Assembly: GCA_029007315.1 (NCBI GenBank)
Contig: JAQXHO010000105.1
Location: 1 to 32,355 of the forward strand
DNA from: Oscillospiraceae bacterium
GTDB lineage: Bacteria > Bacillota > Clostridia > Oscillospirales > Ruminococcaceae
Direction of reading: 5' to 3'
Length of the DNA stretch: 32,355 bases
Below, piece after piece: positions 22,855 to 30,570 of the stretch (its first letter is position 1; each line of letters begins with the position of its first letter). The translations under genes were made by a program, and so were the position numbers. The notes beneath the pieces were generated by a model, which had not been told where the DNA came from, did no database searches, and saw only the letters and a program-made list of their open reading frames with translations.

Positions 22855-24111
22855 TTAATCTGCTGAATTGTCGGTAAGTGTAATTTTATGACGAAAATCC
22901 GAACCGGCAGTACCCACCTTATTGCAGGCAAGCTGATAAATATCCGTGGCTCTTGATTCCAGCATTGCGCATCTTTCCGCCGCACTGCTCTGGGCGGAAA
23001 GCCATTTCAGAGATTCGGCAAAGGGCAGAGTTCTTATGCCCTTTGAAAGGGCAAGGACTTTTCGTCCTGTATTGTTGAATGCAAGTATTCTGCCGTAGGG
23101 CGGAAGAGAGTATATATCATCTCTTGTAATGCCTATCAGCATATGAAGAAGTATTCTTCTGAGTCTTGCAGCAGGATAGCGTTTTGTTCTCAGTCTTTCC
23201 ATAAGGTCGTCAAGAGATGTGGCGGTACGTGCCTGGTATATTCTGTTGGCAAGTCCCTGGGCTCCTACTTCTGCTATCTGCGCGATTTCCTCCGGTTCCA
23301 TTGTACGCAGTTTATAAAGTATTGTACGCTCTAAATTTCTAAGGTTTGCAAATGAACCGCTTTTCTGTGCGTGGGAAATTTCCTTCCAGGAAGACGAAGG
23401 CACCATTCCGCGGCAGTCTGCTCCTTCGTCAAGGCATCTGCGGACATATGAGGCGCTTGCAAAAAGGCTCACGTCACGGCTGTCATGCTCGGCTGGCAGA
23501 TTCAAGGAAGGCTCCGGAACTGCGGTCATGCTGTTATGGGCGGCACCCATTCTCTGTACTGCGAAGGGCTTGATGCGGCTGTGACAGTCTTCCAGGGCAT
23601 TGAGATATGATACAGCAAGGGTATTGTTCGGGTGGGAAAGCACGGAAGCCACCTCCGGTCCTGCCAGCTGTGTTACAAGCTCCTGCAGAACTGCCGGGTA
23701 GGAATTGCCCTGGCGTGTGAAAAGCCTCAGTGTATCAGCATATTCAGTCTGACAGATACGGCATATCTCAGCCGCCTTCTGAAGCAGCTCCGGGTCGTCG
23801 CATTCACAGCCGAAGGATATTTCGTCAACCACCTGCAGAGCATTCAGAAGAGTGACGCCGCCGGCTGCAAACTGATCTGCCGGTGAAAGCGACCATATTA
23901 CAGGCAGTTCTATTACAAGGTCAGCTCCCGCTTTGAGGGCAAGGCCTGCACGGGTAAGCTTTTCCATGATAGCCACGTCGCCTCTCTGCATGAAGTTTCC
24001 GCTCATTACTGCCACTACAGCGTCGGCTCCGTTTTCACGGATAGTTTTCAGATGATGAAGATGCCCGTTGTGAAGTGGGTTGTATTCACAGATAACACCG
24101 CTTATTTTCAT
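22855..24111 (-). CDS. tmcAL: tRNA(Met) cytidine acetate ligase TmcAL
   Basis: TmcAL uses ATP and acetate to make N4-acetylcytidine at the wobble position of elongator tRNA-Met. The start is the ATG at 24111 (MKISGVICEYNPLHNGH), with AAAGAGG eight bases upstream; the ORF track extension to 24270 is noncoding. Residues 14-17 (HNGH) are the nucleotidyltransferase HxGH. VAVMSGNFMQRGDVAIMEKLTRAGLALKAGADLVIELP and SPADQFAAGG are diagnostic. The 418 aa length is standard. It is divergent from ackA, whose pathway makes acetate, TmcAL's substrate. It leads the operon with the C39-like gene, rnhA and the yabP genes. No clear promoter was found upstream. Confidence 0.93.
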   Translation of the reverse strand: MKISGVICEYNPLHNGHLHHLKTIRENGADAVVAVMSGNFMQRGDVAIMEKLTRAGLALKAGADLVIELPVIWSLSPADQFAAGGVTLLNALQVVDEISFGCECDDPELLQKAAEICRICQTEYADTLRLFTRQGNSYPAVLQELVTQLAGPEVASVLSHPNNTLAVSYLNALEDCHSRIKPFAVQRMGAAHNSMTAVPEPSLNLPAEHDSRDVSLFASASYVRRCLDEGADCRGMVPSSSWKEISHAQKSGSFANLRNLERTILYKLRTMEPEEIAQIAEVGAQGLANRIYQARTATSLDDLMERLRTKRYPAARLRRILLHMLIGITRDDIYSLPPYGRILAFNNTGRKVLALSKGIRTLPFAESLKWLSAQSSAAERCAMLESRATDIYQLACNKVGTAGSDFRHKITLTDNSAD

Positions 24112-24182
24112 TTGAATTACCTCTTTCTGTAAGTCAGAATATGTTGTTTTCTGAAAATACAAGGCGAATTTATGGAAAAGAC

Positions 24183-24210
24183 TTGCATTTTTCAGAAAAA
24201 AGTTTATAAT
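24183..24210 (+). promoter_or_regulatory. sigma-A promoter of ackA
   Basis: TTGCAT (24183-24188) and TATAAT (24205-24210) are separated by 16 bases. Transcription would start near 24217, leaving a leader of about 260 bases. Confidence 0.68.
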
Positions 24211-24263
24211 AGATATAGACAGAACTTTTAAAAGGACATTTTCACCCGGAAAAGTTCTCATAA

Positions 24264-24430
24264 AGGGCACCTTTAAATACTCCGAATCCGTCAGATGCGG
24301 TGCAGATCTGCGACAGATTCATTTGCGGAAAAATGCAGGAATACTTTGTGTATTTCAAGTTTTTTCGCAAGTGAAGATGGCGTAAAGATGTGCCGCAGAT
24401 GGCGGGTGAGTGGGTTTTTAAAGGTGACCT
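24264..24430. repeat. 167-bp imperfect palindromic element in the ackA leader
   Basis: The ends AGGGCACCTTTAAA (24264-24277) and TTTAAAGGTGACCT (24417-24430) are inverted repeats with one mismatch. Further matched blocks lie inward on both arms (for example TCAGATGCGG with CCGCAGATGG, and CATTTGCGGAAAAA with TTTTTTCGCAAGTG). The arms meet at an apex TAC-TTTGT-GTA (24342-24352), exactly at the element's centre. In the transcript it would be one long hairpin ending about 50 bases before the ackA start. The 11-base apex is identical to that in the element at 15270-15449, and the flanks have similar A/T tracts and a shared GCAG. Confidence 0.72.
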
Positions 24431-24480
24431 AAGGGCAGTCTTAATATACTGCCGCAAGAAGATGAAAGGATTTGAAATGT

Positions 24481-25677
24481 ATGATTATTCTCGTTGTTAA
24501 TGCCGGCAGCTCTTCTCTGAAGTACCAGCTCATCAATATGGAGGATGAGTCTGTTATTGCAAAGGGCAACTGCGACCGTATAGGTATTGACGGCCATCTG
24601 AGCCACAAGACCTCTGACGGAAGAGCTATTGAGGAGGACTGTAATTTCCCGACCCATTCAGAAGCCTTCACACGTCTTGTTGAGGCTCTCACTACAGGCG
24701 ACGCTGCTGTTATTTCCAGCATGGACGAGATCTCCGCTGTAGGTCACCGTATCGTGCAGGGTGCTGAGGTCTTCACAAAGACTACTATGGTTACTCCCGA
24801 GGTTATTGACAAGATCGAAGAACTGAAGGAACTTGCTCCCGTACACAACCACGGCCATGCACTGGCTCTCTGGGCTTGTACAAAGGTTATGCCCAATGTT
24901 CCTCAGGTTGTTGTATTTGATACAGCATTCCACCAGACAATTCCCCAGAAGGCTTATATGTATGGTCTGCCCTATGAAGATTATGAGCAGTATCATGTAA
25001 GAAAATACGGCTTCCACGGCACATCCCACAGATTTGTAACTGCTGAGCTTGCAAAGCTCATGGGCAAGGATCTGAAGGATCTCAAAATCGTATCCTGCCA
25101 CCTGGGCAACGGTTCATCAATCACAGCTGTACAGAACGGTCAGTCTGTTGATACCACAATGGGCTTCACTCCGCTGGACGGCGTTCTTATGGGAACACGC
25201 TGCGGTGCAATTGACCCTTCTGCTGTAACATACGTTGCAAACAAGCACGGCTTCTCCACAGGAGATATGGATACATATATGAACAAGAAGTCCGGTCTGC
25301 TGGGCGTTTCCGGCAAGTCCTCCGACTGGCGTGACATTACTGCAGCATCTGAAGCAGGCGATAAGAGAGCGCTTCTCGCAAGAGATATGCTGGTTTACGA
25401 CATCAAGAAGGACATCGGCGCATATGCTGCTGCAATGAACGGTCTGGACGCTGTTATCTTCACAGGCGGTATCGGCGAAAACGCTCCCAACTGCCGTGAA
25501 ATGGTTTGCGCAAATATGGAATATCTGGGAATCAAGATCGACAATGAAGTAAATGACTTCAGGGGCGAACTGAGAAAGATCTCCACTCCGGATTCAAAGG
25601 TTGAGGTCTGGGTAATTCCTACAAACGAGGAACTGCTCATTGCAAGAGATACTCTGGCAATGGTAACAGGCAAGTAA
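24481..25677 (+). CDS. ackA: acetate kinase
   Basis: AckA interconverts acetyl phosphate plus ADP with acetate plus ATP, the ATP-yielding last step of acetate fermentation. The ORF track starts at a TTG (24472); the ATG at 24481 gives MIILVVNAGSSSLKYQLIN and 398 aa, the standard size, with AAAGGA ten bases upstream. Signatures are VNAGSSSLKY at the N terminus, KYGFHGTSHRFV, SCHLGNGSSITAVQNG, TGGIGENAP and the terminal VIPTNEELLIARDT. It has its own promoter, a long palindromic leader and a terminator, so it is monocistronic. No pta gene is next to it in this window. Confidence 0.97.
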   Translation: MIILVVNAGSSSLKYQLINMEDESVIAKGNCDRIGIDGHLSHKTSDGRAIEEDCNFPTHSEAFTRLVEALTTGDAAVISSMDEISAVGHRIVQGAEVFTKTTMVTPEVIDKIEELKELAPVHNHGHALALWACTKVMPNVPQVVVFDTAFHQTIPQKAYMYGLPYEDYEQYHVRKYGFHGTSHRFVTAELAKLMGKDLKDLKIVSCHLGNGSSITAVQNGQSVDTTMGFTPLDGVLMGTRCGAIDPSAVTYVANKHGFSTGDMDTYMNKKSGLLGVSGKSSDWRDITAASEAGDKRALLARDMLVYDIKKDIGAYAAAMNGLDAVIFTGGIGENAPNCREMVCANMEYLGIKIDNEVNDFRGELRKISTPDSKVEVWVIPTNEELLIARDTLAMVTGK

Positions 25678-25708
25678 TTGTAAGTATATCAAAATTTTAT
25701 ATGAAATT

Positions 25709-25740
25709 CGGGTGGCTCATGTCTGCCCGTTTTTCATTTT
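25709..25740 (+). terminator. rho-independent terminator after ackA
   Basis: CGGGTGG and its partner in CTGCCCG form a 7-bp stem with two G-U pairs around CTCATGT, followed by TTTTTCATTTT. It lies 31 bases after the ackA stop. Confidence 0.7.
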
Positions 25741-25757
25741 AAGGAGGATTCGTCAAA

Positions 25758-26153
25758 ATGATACAGAATATGACAGACGCCGCAATGGCTGCCAGAGCAA
25801 ATGCCTACGCACCCTATTCCGGTTTCAAGGTAGGCGCTGCCCTCAAAGGCGAAAGCGGCAGGATCTACACAGGCTGCAACGTGGAAAATTCCTCATACTC
25901 CATGACAATATGCGCCGAGAGAAACGCCGTTTTCCAGGCAGTAGCCGCAGGTGAAAGGCATTTCCGCACAATTGCAATAGTGGGCGGCAGAACTGATGAT
26001 GAGGCAGAGTCAAAGCCATGCGTTCCCTGCGGAGCCTGTCTGCAGGTTTTAGCAGAATTCTGCGGCGGTGATCTTCCGGTGCTGTTAGCAGACGGAGTCC
26101 ATAAGCTCAGCGACTTTCTGCCCAGTCAGTTCTGCCTTGATGAGAAGGGTTAA
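25758..26153 (+). CDS. cdd: cytidine deaminase
   Basis: Cdd deaminates cytidine and deoxycytidine to uridine products in pyrimidine salvage. The 131 aa length is that of the homotetrameric form. Zinc ligands are C52 with the proton shuttle E54 in TICAERNAVFQ, and C91 and C94 in PCGACLQVL. APYSGFKVGAAL and GCNVENSSYS are substrate-binding blocks. AAGGAGG precedes the ATG by nine bases. It follows the ackA terminator and converges on a DUF896 gene; their stop codons overlap by 3 bases. Confidence 0.96.
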   Translation: MIQNMTDAAMAARANAYAPYSGFKVGAALKGESGRIYTGCNVENSSYSMTICAERNAVFQAVAAGERHFRTIAIVGGRTDDEAESKPCVPCGACLQVLAEFCGGDLPVLLADGVHKLSDFLPSQFCLDEKG

Positions 26154-26356
26154 TCTTTCTTTTTCCTGACTTCGGTACGGCTGCCGTCGGGATTGATTAT
26201 GACAGTATGTTCCAGCTGTCCTGAGAGATTACCTATAACAGATCTGCGAAACTCATTTCTGAGGGCAGTCTGCTCCGCACGTTCTTCCTCTGTAAGCTCT
26301 CTTGTTTTTGAAAGTCTTGCAAGGGCGTTGATGCGGTCGATCTTGGTTTTTTCCAT
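26150..26356 (-). CDS. DUF896 (UPF0291/YnzC-type) small protein
   Basis: The ORF track shows a 289 aa ORF, but only its last 68 codons are real. The ATG at 26356 has TGGAGA nine bases upstream and gives MEKTKIDRINALARLSKTRE. This continues LTEEERAEQTALRNEFRRSVIGNL, the DUF896 two-helix domain. YnzC-type proteins are 70-80 aa, SOS-linked in Bacillus or uncharacterised. A consensus promoter lies directly upstream and the frame beyond the ATG runs through noncoding and antisense sequence. The stop overlaps the cdd stop tail-to-tail. Confidence 0.9.
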   Translation of the reverse strand: MEKTKIDRINALARLSKTRELTEEERAEQTALRNEFRRSVIGNLSGQLEHTVIINPDGSRTEVRKKKD

Positions 26357-26396
26357 AAAATGTTCTCCAGTTAAATAATTTTCGGCTTTACCTCTT

Positions 26397-26425
26397 ATTA
26401 TAACACATAATTCGCCGCAGTGCAA
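26397..26425 (-). promoter_or_regulatory. sigma-A promoter of the DUF896 gene
   Basis: On the minus strand TTGCAC (26420-26425) and TATAAT (26397-26402) are 17 bases apart, about 40 bases before the start codon. Confidence 0.72.
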
Positions 26426-26461
26426 TACTAAAGGCGAAAAAAGAGAAAAGGAGATTCTGAA

Positions 26462-27175
26462 ATGAAAACAGCATTTATAACAGGCGGTACGAGAGGCATC
26501 GGACTTGCCATTACAAAAGCGCTTTCCGCACAGGGTTACATGGTGGCGGCAGGCTATTGCAGAAACGAAATGTCCGCAATGAAAATGAAAGACGAATGCG
26601 GCGCAGTTCCGCTTAAATGCGATCTGAGCCGTCCCGGCAGTGCCGCCGTTCTTGCAAGACGTGCACTGGAGGTGCTGGGACACGTTGACCTGCTTGTAAA
26701 CAATGCGGCTGTGTCCTGTACCGATCTGTTTCAGTGCATGACGGAAAACAGAGTACGGGAGCTTTACGAGGTGAATCTCTTCGGCACTACGGAAACCACA
26801 AGATTCCTGCTGCCGGAAATGCTGTCCAGAAAAAGCGGCTGTATTATAAATATCGCTTCGGTATGGGGCGAGATCGGAGCCTCCTGCGAGGTGGATTATT
26901 CCGCTACAAAAGGCGCTGTCATAAGCTTCACAAAGGCTCTTGCAAAGGAAGTGGGGCCTTCCGGGATAAGGGTGAACTGCGTATCTCCAGGCGTTATCAG
27001 AACAGACATGAACTCTCACCTTTCAGAGGAGGATCTGAAGGCACTGTCTGAGGAAACTCCTCTGGGACGAATCGGCAGACCGGAGGAGGTGGCTGCTGCG
27101 GTATGCTGGCTGGCGTCAGACGCCGCAAGCTTCGTTACAGGTCAGGTCTTTCCGGTAAACGGTGGATTCGCATAA
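26462..27175 (+). CDS. SDR-family oxidoreductase (FabG-like; possibly EF-P 5-aminopentanone reductase, YmfI type)
   Basis: This 237 aa classical short-chain dehydrogenase has the NAD(P) motif TGGTRGIG at residues 8-15, VNNAA near 80, and the catalytic Ser/Tyr/Lys in NIASVWGEIGASCEVDYSATKGA. GPSGIRVNCVSPGVIRTDMN and FVTGQVFPVNGGFA complete the fold. The GASCEVxYSxxKGA segment resembles YmfI-type reductases, which finish the 5-aminopentanol modification of elongation factor P in Firmicutes, more than housekeeping FabG. There is no fatty-acid cluster here, which supports a non-FabG role; this remains inference. AAAAGGAG precedes the ATG by eight bases. It is likely monocistronic, though no clear terminator separates it from the next gene. 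Confidence 0.88.
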   Translation: MKTAFITGGTRGIGLAITKALSAQGYMVAAGYCRNEMSAMKMKDECGAVPLKCDLSRPGSAAVLARRALEVLGHVDLLVNNAAVSCTDLFQCMTENRVRELYEVNLFGTTETTRFLLPEMLSRKSGCIINIASVWGEIGASCEVDYSATKGAVISFTKALAKEVGPSGIRVNCVSPGVIRTDMNSHLSEEDLKALSEETPLGRIGRPEEVAAAVCWLASDAASFVTGQVFPVNGGFA

Positions 27176-27183
27176 GCTATTGC

Positions 27184-27212
27184 TTGACAATTTACTGTAT
27201 ACGCTGTATAAT
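27184..27212 (+). promoter_or_regulatory. sigma-A promoter of the solute-binding lipoprotein
   Basis: TTGACA (27184-27189) and TATAAT (27207-27212) match the full consensus with a 17-base spacer, directly after the SDR stop codon. Confidence 0.8.
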
Positions 27213-27223
27213 TGTATTATACA
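27205..27223. promoter_or_regulatory. palindromic operator-like site over the -10 of the solute-binding lipoprotein
   Basis: TGTATAAT-TGT-ATTATACA has perfect 8-bp arms with a 3-base centre, and covers the -10 and probable start of transcription. A repressor site is likely; no regulator gene is adjacent. Confidence 0.6.
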
Positions 27224-27267
27224 ACAGTGGGATAATTTATGCTTCATATGAAAGGAGGTCCTTGCCT

Positions 27268-28737
27268 TTGCAAAAGCACAGACGTATTACAGCTGCCCTT
27301 CTGATATTGTTACTGGCAGCAATGCTTCCTGCCTGCGGTTCTGACAGCAGTTCATCTCAGCCCTTTTCCGGTGAGGAGTCAGTGCAATATAAAACCGACG
27401 CTTACGAGGCGGATGTTTCTCTGGCTGCTGATTATATCCGGAACGACCCTGAGCTTGAAAACGTTAAGGGAAAAACCATTTACTGGCTTTCCTATTACGA
27501 CATCAACCCTTCAAACAACCAGGACAGAAGCGTGGCACTTTCCCTCTTTGAGGACGAATACGGCGGAAAGGTTGAGTACATCAGCTGTACCAGCGAAAAC
27601 AAATTCGACGTACTGGCAAGCCGCATACTGGGCGATGACCCGGTGGATATGTTCCCTTATGAATGGGAAGCTCTGCCCAACGGAGTCGTAAAGGAGCAGT
27701 ATCAGCCTCTTGACGATTACATTGACCTTGAAGATGATATCTGGGACGGCATGGAAGACATTATTGATATGTATGAATACAAGGGCAGTCATTATGTGGT
27801 ACCGTACTGCATTTCAAGTCCGCTGCTCATTACATACAGCCGTTCCATGTGCGAGGAAAACGGTCTGCCTGATCCTTATGAGCTTTACAAGGAAGGCAAG
27901 TGGGACTGGGATATCTTTATGGATATGATGAAGGATTTCAAAGCCAATGCACCGGCAGGCGAAACACGCTTCGGAATAAACGGCTGGTTCGGACAGGCTA
28001 TGATCCAGTCAACAGGTGAAACCGTCATTCGCTACGACGGCGAAAAATTTTCCAGCAACATTAAAAGCCCCGCCATTGAAGCTGCTGAAAACGTTATGGA
28101 GGACATAATGCAGCAGGGACTTTATGACCCGGCATGGTACGGCTACTTCAATGACAACCATTCCACGCTGTTCTTTGCAATGGCTGACTGGGCGCTCGGC
28201 GATTCCAATATAAAGAACATTCCGGAGCCTGATGTGAATGCAGAGGGATTTGTGGAAAAAAATGACCTTATGATCGTGCCTTTCCCTAAATATCCGGAGG
28301 CGGACAAGTATTACATCAACTGCAGCTTCGGTGCAAAAATGCTCGTTAAAAATTCTCAGAACGGTCCGGCGGTAGGTGCATATATAAAATGCGAAAGACT
28401 TGCAGCCGTTACAGATGAATATGTAAACAGCGCAAAGAAGAAATCCCTTATCCCGAATATAGACAGCAGCGGCATTCTGAACGGATATTTAACAGAAGAA
28501 CAGTACGACGCACTGCTTGAGTACATCGATCCGAAAAAAATATCTCCTGTATTTGATTTCGGCTACGGCATGGGAACAAGAATGTACAGCGTGGGCAATT
28601 ATACCTACGAGACAAGAGGAATTATGGATAATATCACATCGGCTCTGCTGAACGGCGACAAGGACTCATGGGCGGTTGTCCGTGACGAATGGTCACCTGT
28701 GGTGGATGAAATTATCGCTGAGTACAACAGCAAATAA
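27268..28737 (+). CDS. extracellular solute-binding lipoprotein (sugar-type ABC family)
   Basis: The start is a TTG at 27268, chosen because AAAGGAGG lies nine bases upstream and no ATG fits; the ORF track start at 27103 lies in the preceding gene. The 489 aa product begins MQKHRRITAALLILLLAAMLPAC, a lipoprotein signal with the lipobox Cys at residue 23, then a Ser-rich linker. The mature part resembles sugar-type solute-binding proteins: KTIYWLSYYDINP, FEDEYGGKVEYI, DPVDMFPYEWEALPNGVV, PYELYKEGKWDWDIFMDMMKDF, GINGWFGQAM. It would sit on the outer membrane leaflet. No permease or ATPase gene is near, so it is an orphan. The ligand is unknown. Confidence 0.85.
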   Translation: MQKHRRITAALLILLLAAMLPACGSDSSSSQPFSGEESVQYKTDAYEADVSLAADYIRNDPELENVKGKTIYWLSYYDINPSNNQDRSVALSLFEDEYGGKVEYISCTSENKFDVLASRILGDDPVDMFPYEWEALPNGVVKEQYQPLDDYIDLEDDIWDGMEDIIDMYEYKGSHYVVPYCISSPLLITYSRSMCEENGLPDPYELYKEGKWDWDIFMDMMKDFKANAPAGETRFGINGWFGQAMIQSTGETVIRYDGEKFSSNIKSPAIEAAENVMEDIMQQGLYDPAWYGYFNDNHSTLFFAMADWALGDSNIKNIPEPDVNAEGFVEKNDLMIVPFPKYPEADKYYINCSFGAKMLVKNSQNGPAVGAYIKCERLAAVTDEYVNSAKKKSLIPNIDSSGILNGYLTEEQYDALLEYIDPKKISPVFDFGYGMGTRMYSVGNYTYETRGIMDNITSALLNGDKDSWAVVRDEWSPVVDEIIAEYNSK

Positions 28738-28764
28738 ATTTCTGCCTTATTTTTCAGAAAACCC

Positions 28765-28793
28765 TTGATTTTTAAAAAAAAGTATGATATAAT
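28765..28793 (+). promoter_or_regulatory. sigma-A promoter of rimP-nusA-rnpM-ylxQ-infB
   Basis: TTGATT (28765-28770) and TATAAT (28788-28793) are separated by 17 bases containing an A tract. Transcription would begin near 28800. Confidence 0.72.
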
Positions 28794-28809
28794 ATACTCA
28801 TATCACCAA

Positions 28810-28838
28810 GCAAAGACCGGCAGCCACCGGTCTTTTGC
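28810..28838 (+). promoter_or_regulatory. leader hairpin of the rimP-nusA operon (possible attenuator)
   Basis: GCAAAGACCGG and CCGGTCTTTTGC form a stem of at least 8 perfect pairs around CAGCCA, about 10 bases after the predicted transcription start. The T tract is short, so it would be a weak, possibly NusA-dependent terminator, or simply a 5' stabiliser. Confidence 0.5.
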
Positions 28839-28873
28839 TTATGTTGATGCAAATTTTTAACGGAGGCGGTTGA

Positions 28874-29353
28874 ATGAAACTTAAAAAATTCGGCGGAACC
28901 GAAAAACTGGTCTATGATATGGTGCTGCCTGTTGCCGAAGAACTGGGCTTCAGTATCTGGGACGTGAGCTTCGAAAAAGAAGGCGCTTACTGGTATCTGA
29001 GAGTATTCATTGACCATGAAAACGGCATTACTATTGACGACTGCGAGAAAATGACCAGACCTGTGAATCAGCTCCTTGATGAAAAGGATCCGATACAGCA
29101 GAATTATATTCTGGAAGTAGGTTCGGCAGGACTTGAAAGAACACTGTGCCAGGGCTGGCACTTTGAGCATTCAATCGGTCAGACGGTCAAAGCCCATGCC
29201 ATTCGTCCCATTGACGGAGAAAAGGAATGGATCGGCACTCTTGCTTCATTTGACGGCGAGAGCATAACCGTCACTTCAGACGAAGATAAAACCGTACAGC
29301 TGACCCTCTCTGATCTCTCATATGTGAAGCTGTACGTTGAGATTGATTTTTAA
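28874..29353 (+). CDS. rimP: ribosome maturation factor RimP
   Basis: RimP aids 30S subunit maturation. The 159 aa product has an N-terminal alpha/beta domain (ELGFSIWDVSFEKEGAYWYLRVFIDHENGITIDDCEKMTRPVNQLLD) and a C-terminal SH3-like domain from about residue 90; NYILEVGSAGLERTL is the family signature (usually EVSSPGLxRPL, with small changes here). GGAGGCGG lies upstream of the ATG. It is the first gene of the nusA-infB operon, the standard bacterial order. Confidence 0.94.
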   Translation: MKLKKFGGTEKLVYDMVLPVAEELGFSIWDVSFEKEGAYWYLRVFIDHENGITIDDCEKMTRPVNQLLDEKDPIQQNYILEVGSAGLERTLCQGWHFEHSIGQTVKAHAIRPIDGEKEWIGTLASFDGESITVTSDEDKTVQLTLSDLSYVKLYVEIDF

Positions 29354-29375
29354 TTTAATGGAGGAATGAAAGGAC

Positions 29376-30566
29376 ATGGACAAAAATTTCTTTGAAGCAC
29401 TGGACGCACTGGGTACTGAAAACAGCGTGGATGTGGAAACTCTGGTGGAAAAGGTCAAAACAGCTATGCTGAAGGCTGCAAGAAAGGCTTATCCCGACTG
29501 CGAGGAAAACATCACTATCGACATCGACCCTGCAACACAGAAGTTTGAGATGTATTTAAGACAGACTGTTGTTGACGACGAACCTATTGATGAAAACGAG
29601 ATAAACATTGCAGCCGCAAGAGTTATCGACCCTTATGCTGTTGTAGGCGGAACAGTTCAGAAAAGACTCAATATCGACAAGTTCGGCAGGGCTGCTGCTC
29701 TTTCCGCAAAGCAGTCCATTAAGGGCGACCTGCGTGACATTAACCGTGCAAGAATTCTTGAAAAGTTTGAGGACAAGGAATTCGAGTGCATCACCTGCCA
29801 GGTTTCCCAGGTAGAGCCGGGCGGTACTGCTACACTTATTTACGACAACACCGAGATATATCTCTTCCGCAAGGAGCAGATACCGGGCGAAATACTTAGA
29901 GAAGGTCAGATGATAAAGGTATATATCACTGCCATTGCAAACAAGCAGAAAAAACCGGTCATCAAGATTTCCCGTGTACGCAAGGAGCTTGTTAAGCGTC
30001 TTTTCGAAATGACTGTACCGGAAATTTACGACGGAACCGTTGAGATAAAGGCTATTTCCAGAGAAGCCGGCTCACGTACAAAAATCGCTGTATGGTCAAA
30101 CGACCCCAACGTTGACGCAGTGGGTGCCTGCATAGGTCCCAAGCGTTCAAGAATTTCCGCAATCGTGGCAGAGCTTTCCGGCGAAAAGATAGATATTATT
30201 CCCTACAGCGAAAAGCCTGAGGAATTCATTGCAAGAGCCCTTGCACCTGCAACAGTTCTTCGTGTGGATATCATTACAAACGAGGAAAAGGACCGCACCT
30301 GCAGCATTGTGGTTCCCAATCATCAGCTTTCACTTGCTATCGGCAACCGTGGTCAGAATGCAAAGCTTGCCGCAAAGCTTACAGGCTTCAAGATCGATAT
30401 TAAGCCTGAGATCGAAATAGTTCCCTCAGAGATTTCCGGCGGACTTTCAGATCCCGAGGAAAAAGACGAAACTGCTTTGCTGGAATCAGCTTCTGATATG
30501 ACAGATATGGAAGCTGCCGCTGATCTTGCACATCTGGACGGAGAGCCTGCACCGGTTCAGGAGTAA
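29376..30566 (+). CDS. nusA: transcription termination/antitermination factor NusA
   Basis: NusA binds RNA polymerase and nascent RNA to modulate pausing, termination and antitermination. The 396 aa protein has the N-terminal polymerase-binding domain (MDKNFFEALDALG...VVDDEPIDENEINIAAARVI), an S1 domain at about 135-200, KH1 (GACIGPKRSRISAIVAELSGEKIDIIPYSE) and KH2 (CSIVVPNHQLSLAIGNRGQNAKLAAKLTGFKIDIKPE). An acidic tail of about 45 residues ends it; Firmicutes NusA lacks the AR repeats of E. coli, as here. GGAGG precedes the ATG, 22 bases after rimP. Confidence 0.97.
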   Translation: MDKNFFEALDALGTENSVDVETLVEKVKTAMLKAARKAYPDCEENITIDIDPATQKFEMYLRQTVVDDEPIDENEINIAAARVIDPYAVVGGTVQKRLNIDKFGRAAALSAKQSIKGDLRDINRARILEKFEDKEFECITCQVSQVEPGGTATLIYDNTEIYLFRKEQIPGEILREGQMIKVYITAIANKQKKPVIKISRVRKELVKRLFEMTVPEIYDGTVEIKAISREAGSRTKIAVWSNDPNVDAVGACIGPKRSRISAIVAELSGEKIDIIPYSEKPEEFIARALAPATVLRVDIITNEEKDRTCSIVVPNHQLSLAIGNRGQNAKLAAKLTGFKIDIKPEIEIVPSEISGGLSDPEEKDETALLESASDMTDMEAAADLAHLDGEPAPVQE

Positions 30567-30570
30567 TATC

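Noticed and set aside
24242-24457. 71 aa minus-strand ORF in the ackA leader
   Set aside because: It is wholly inside the palindromic element, has no Shine-Dalgarno and no family resemblance.
26357-27019. N-terminal extension of the DUF896 ORF (289 aa in the track)
   Set aside because: The extension is antisense to the SDR gene and crosses the DUF896 promoter; only the last 68 codons match the family.
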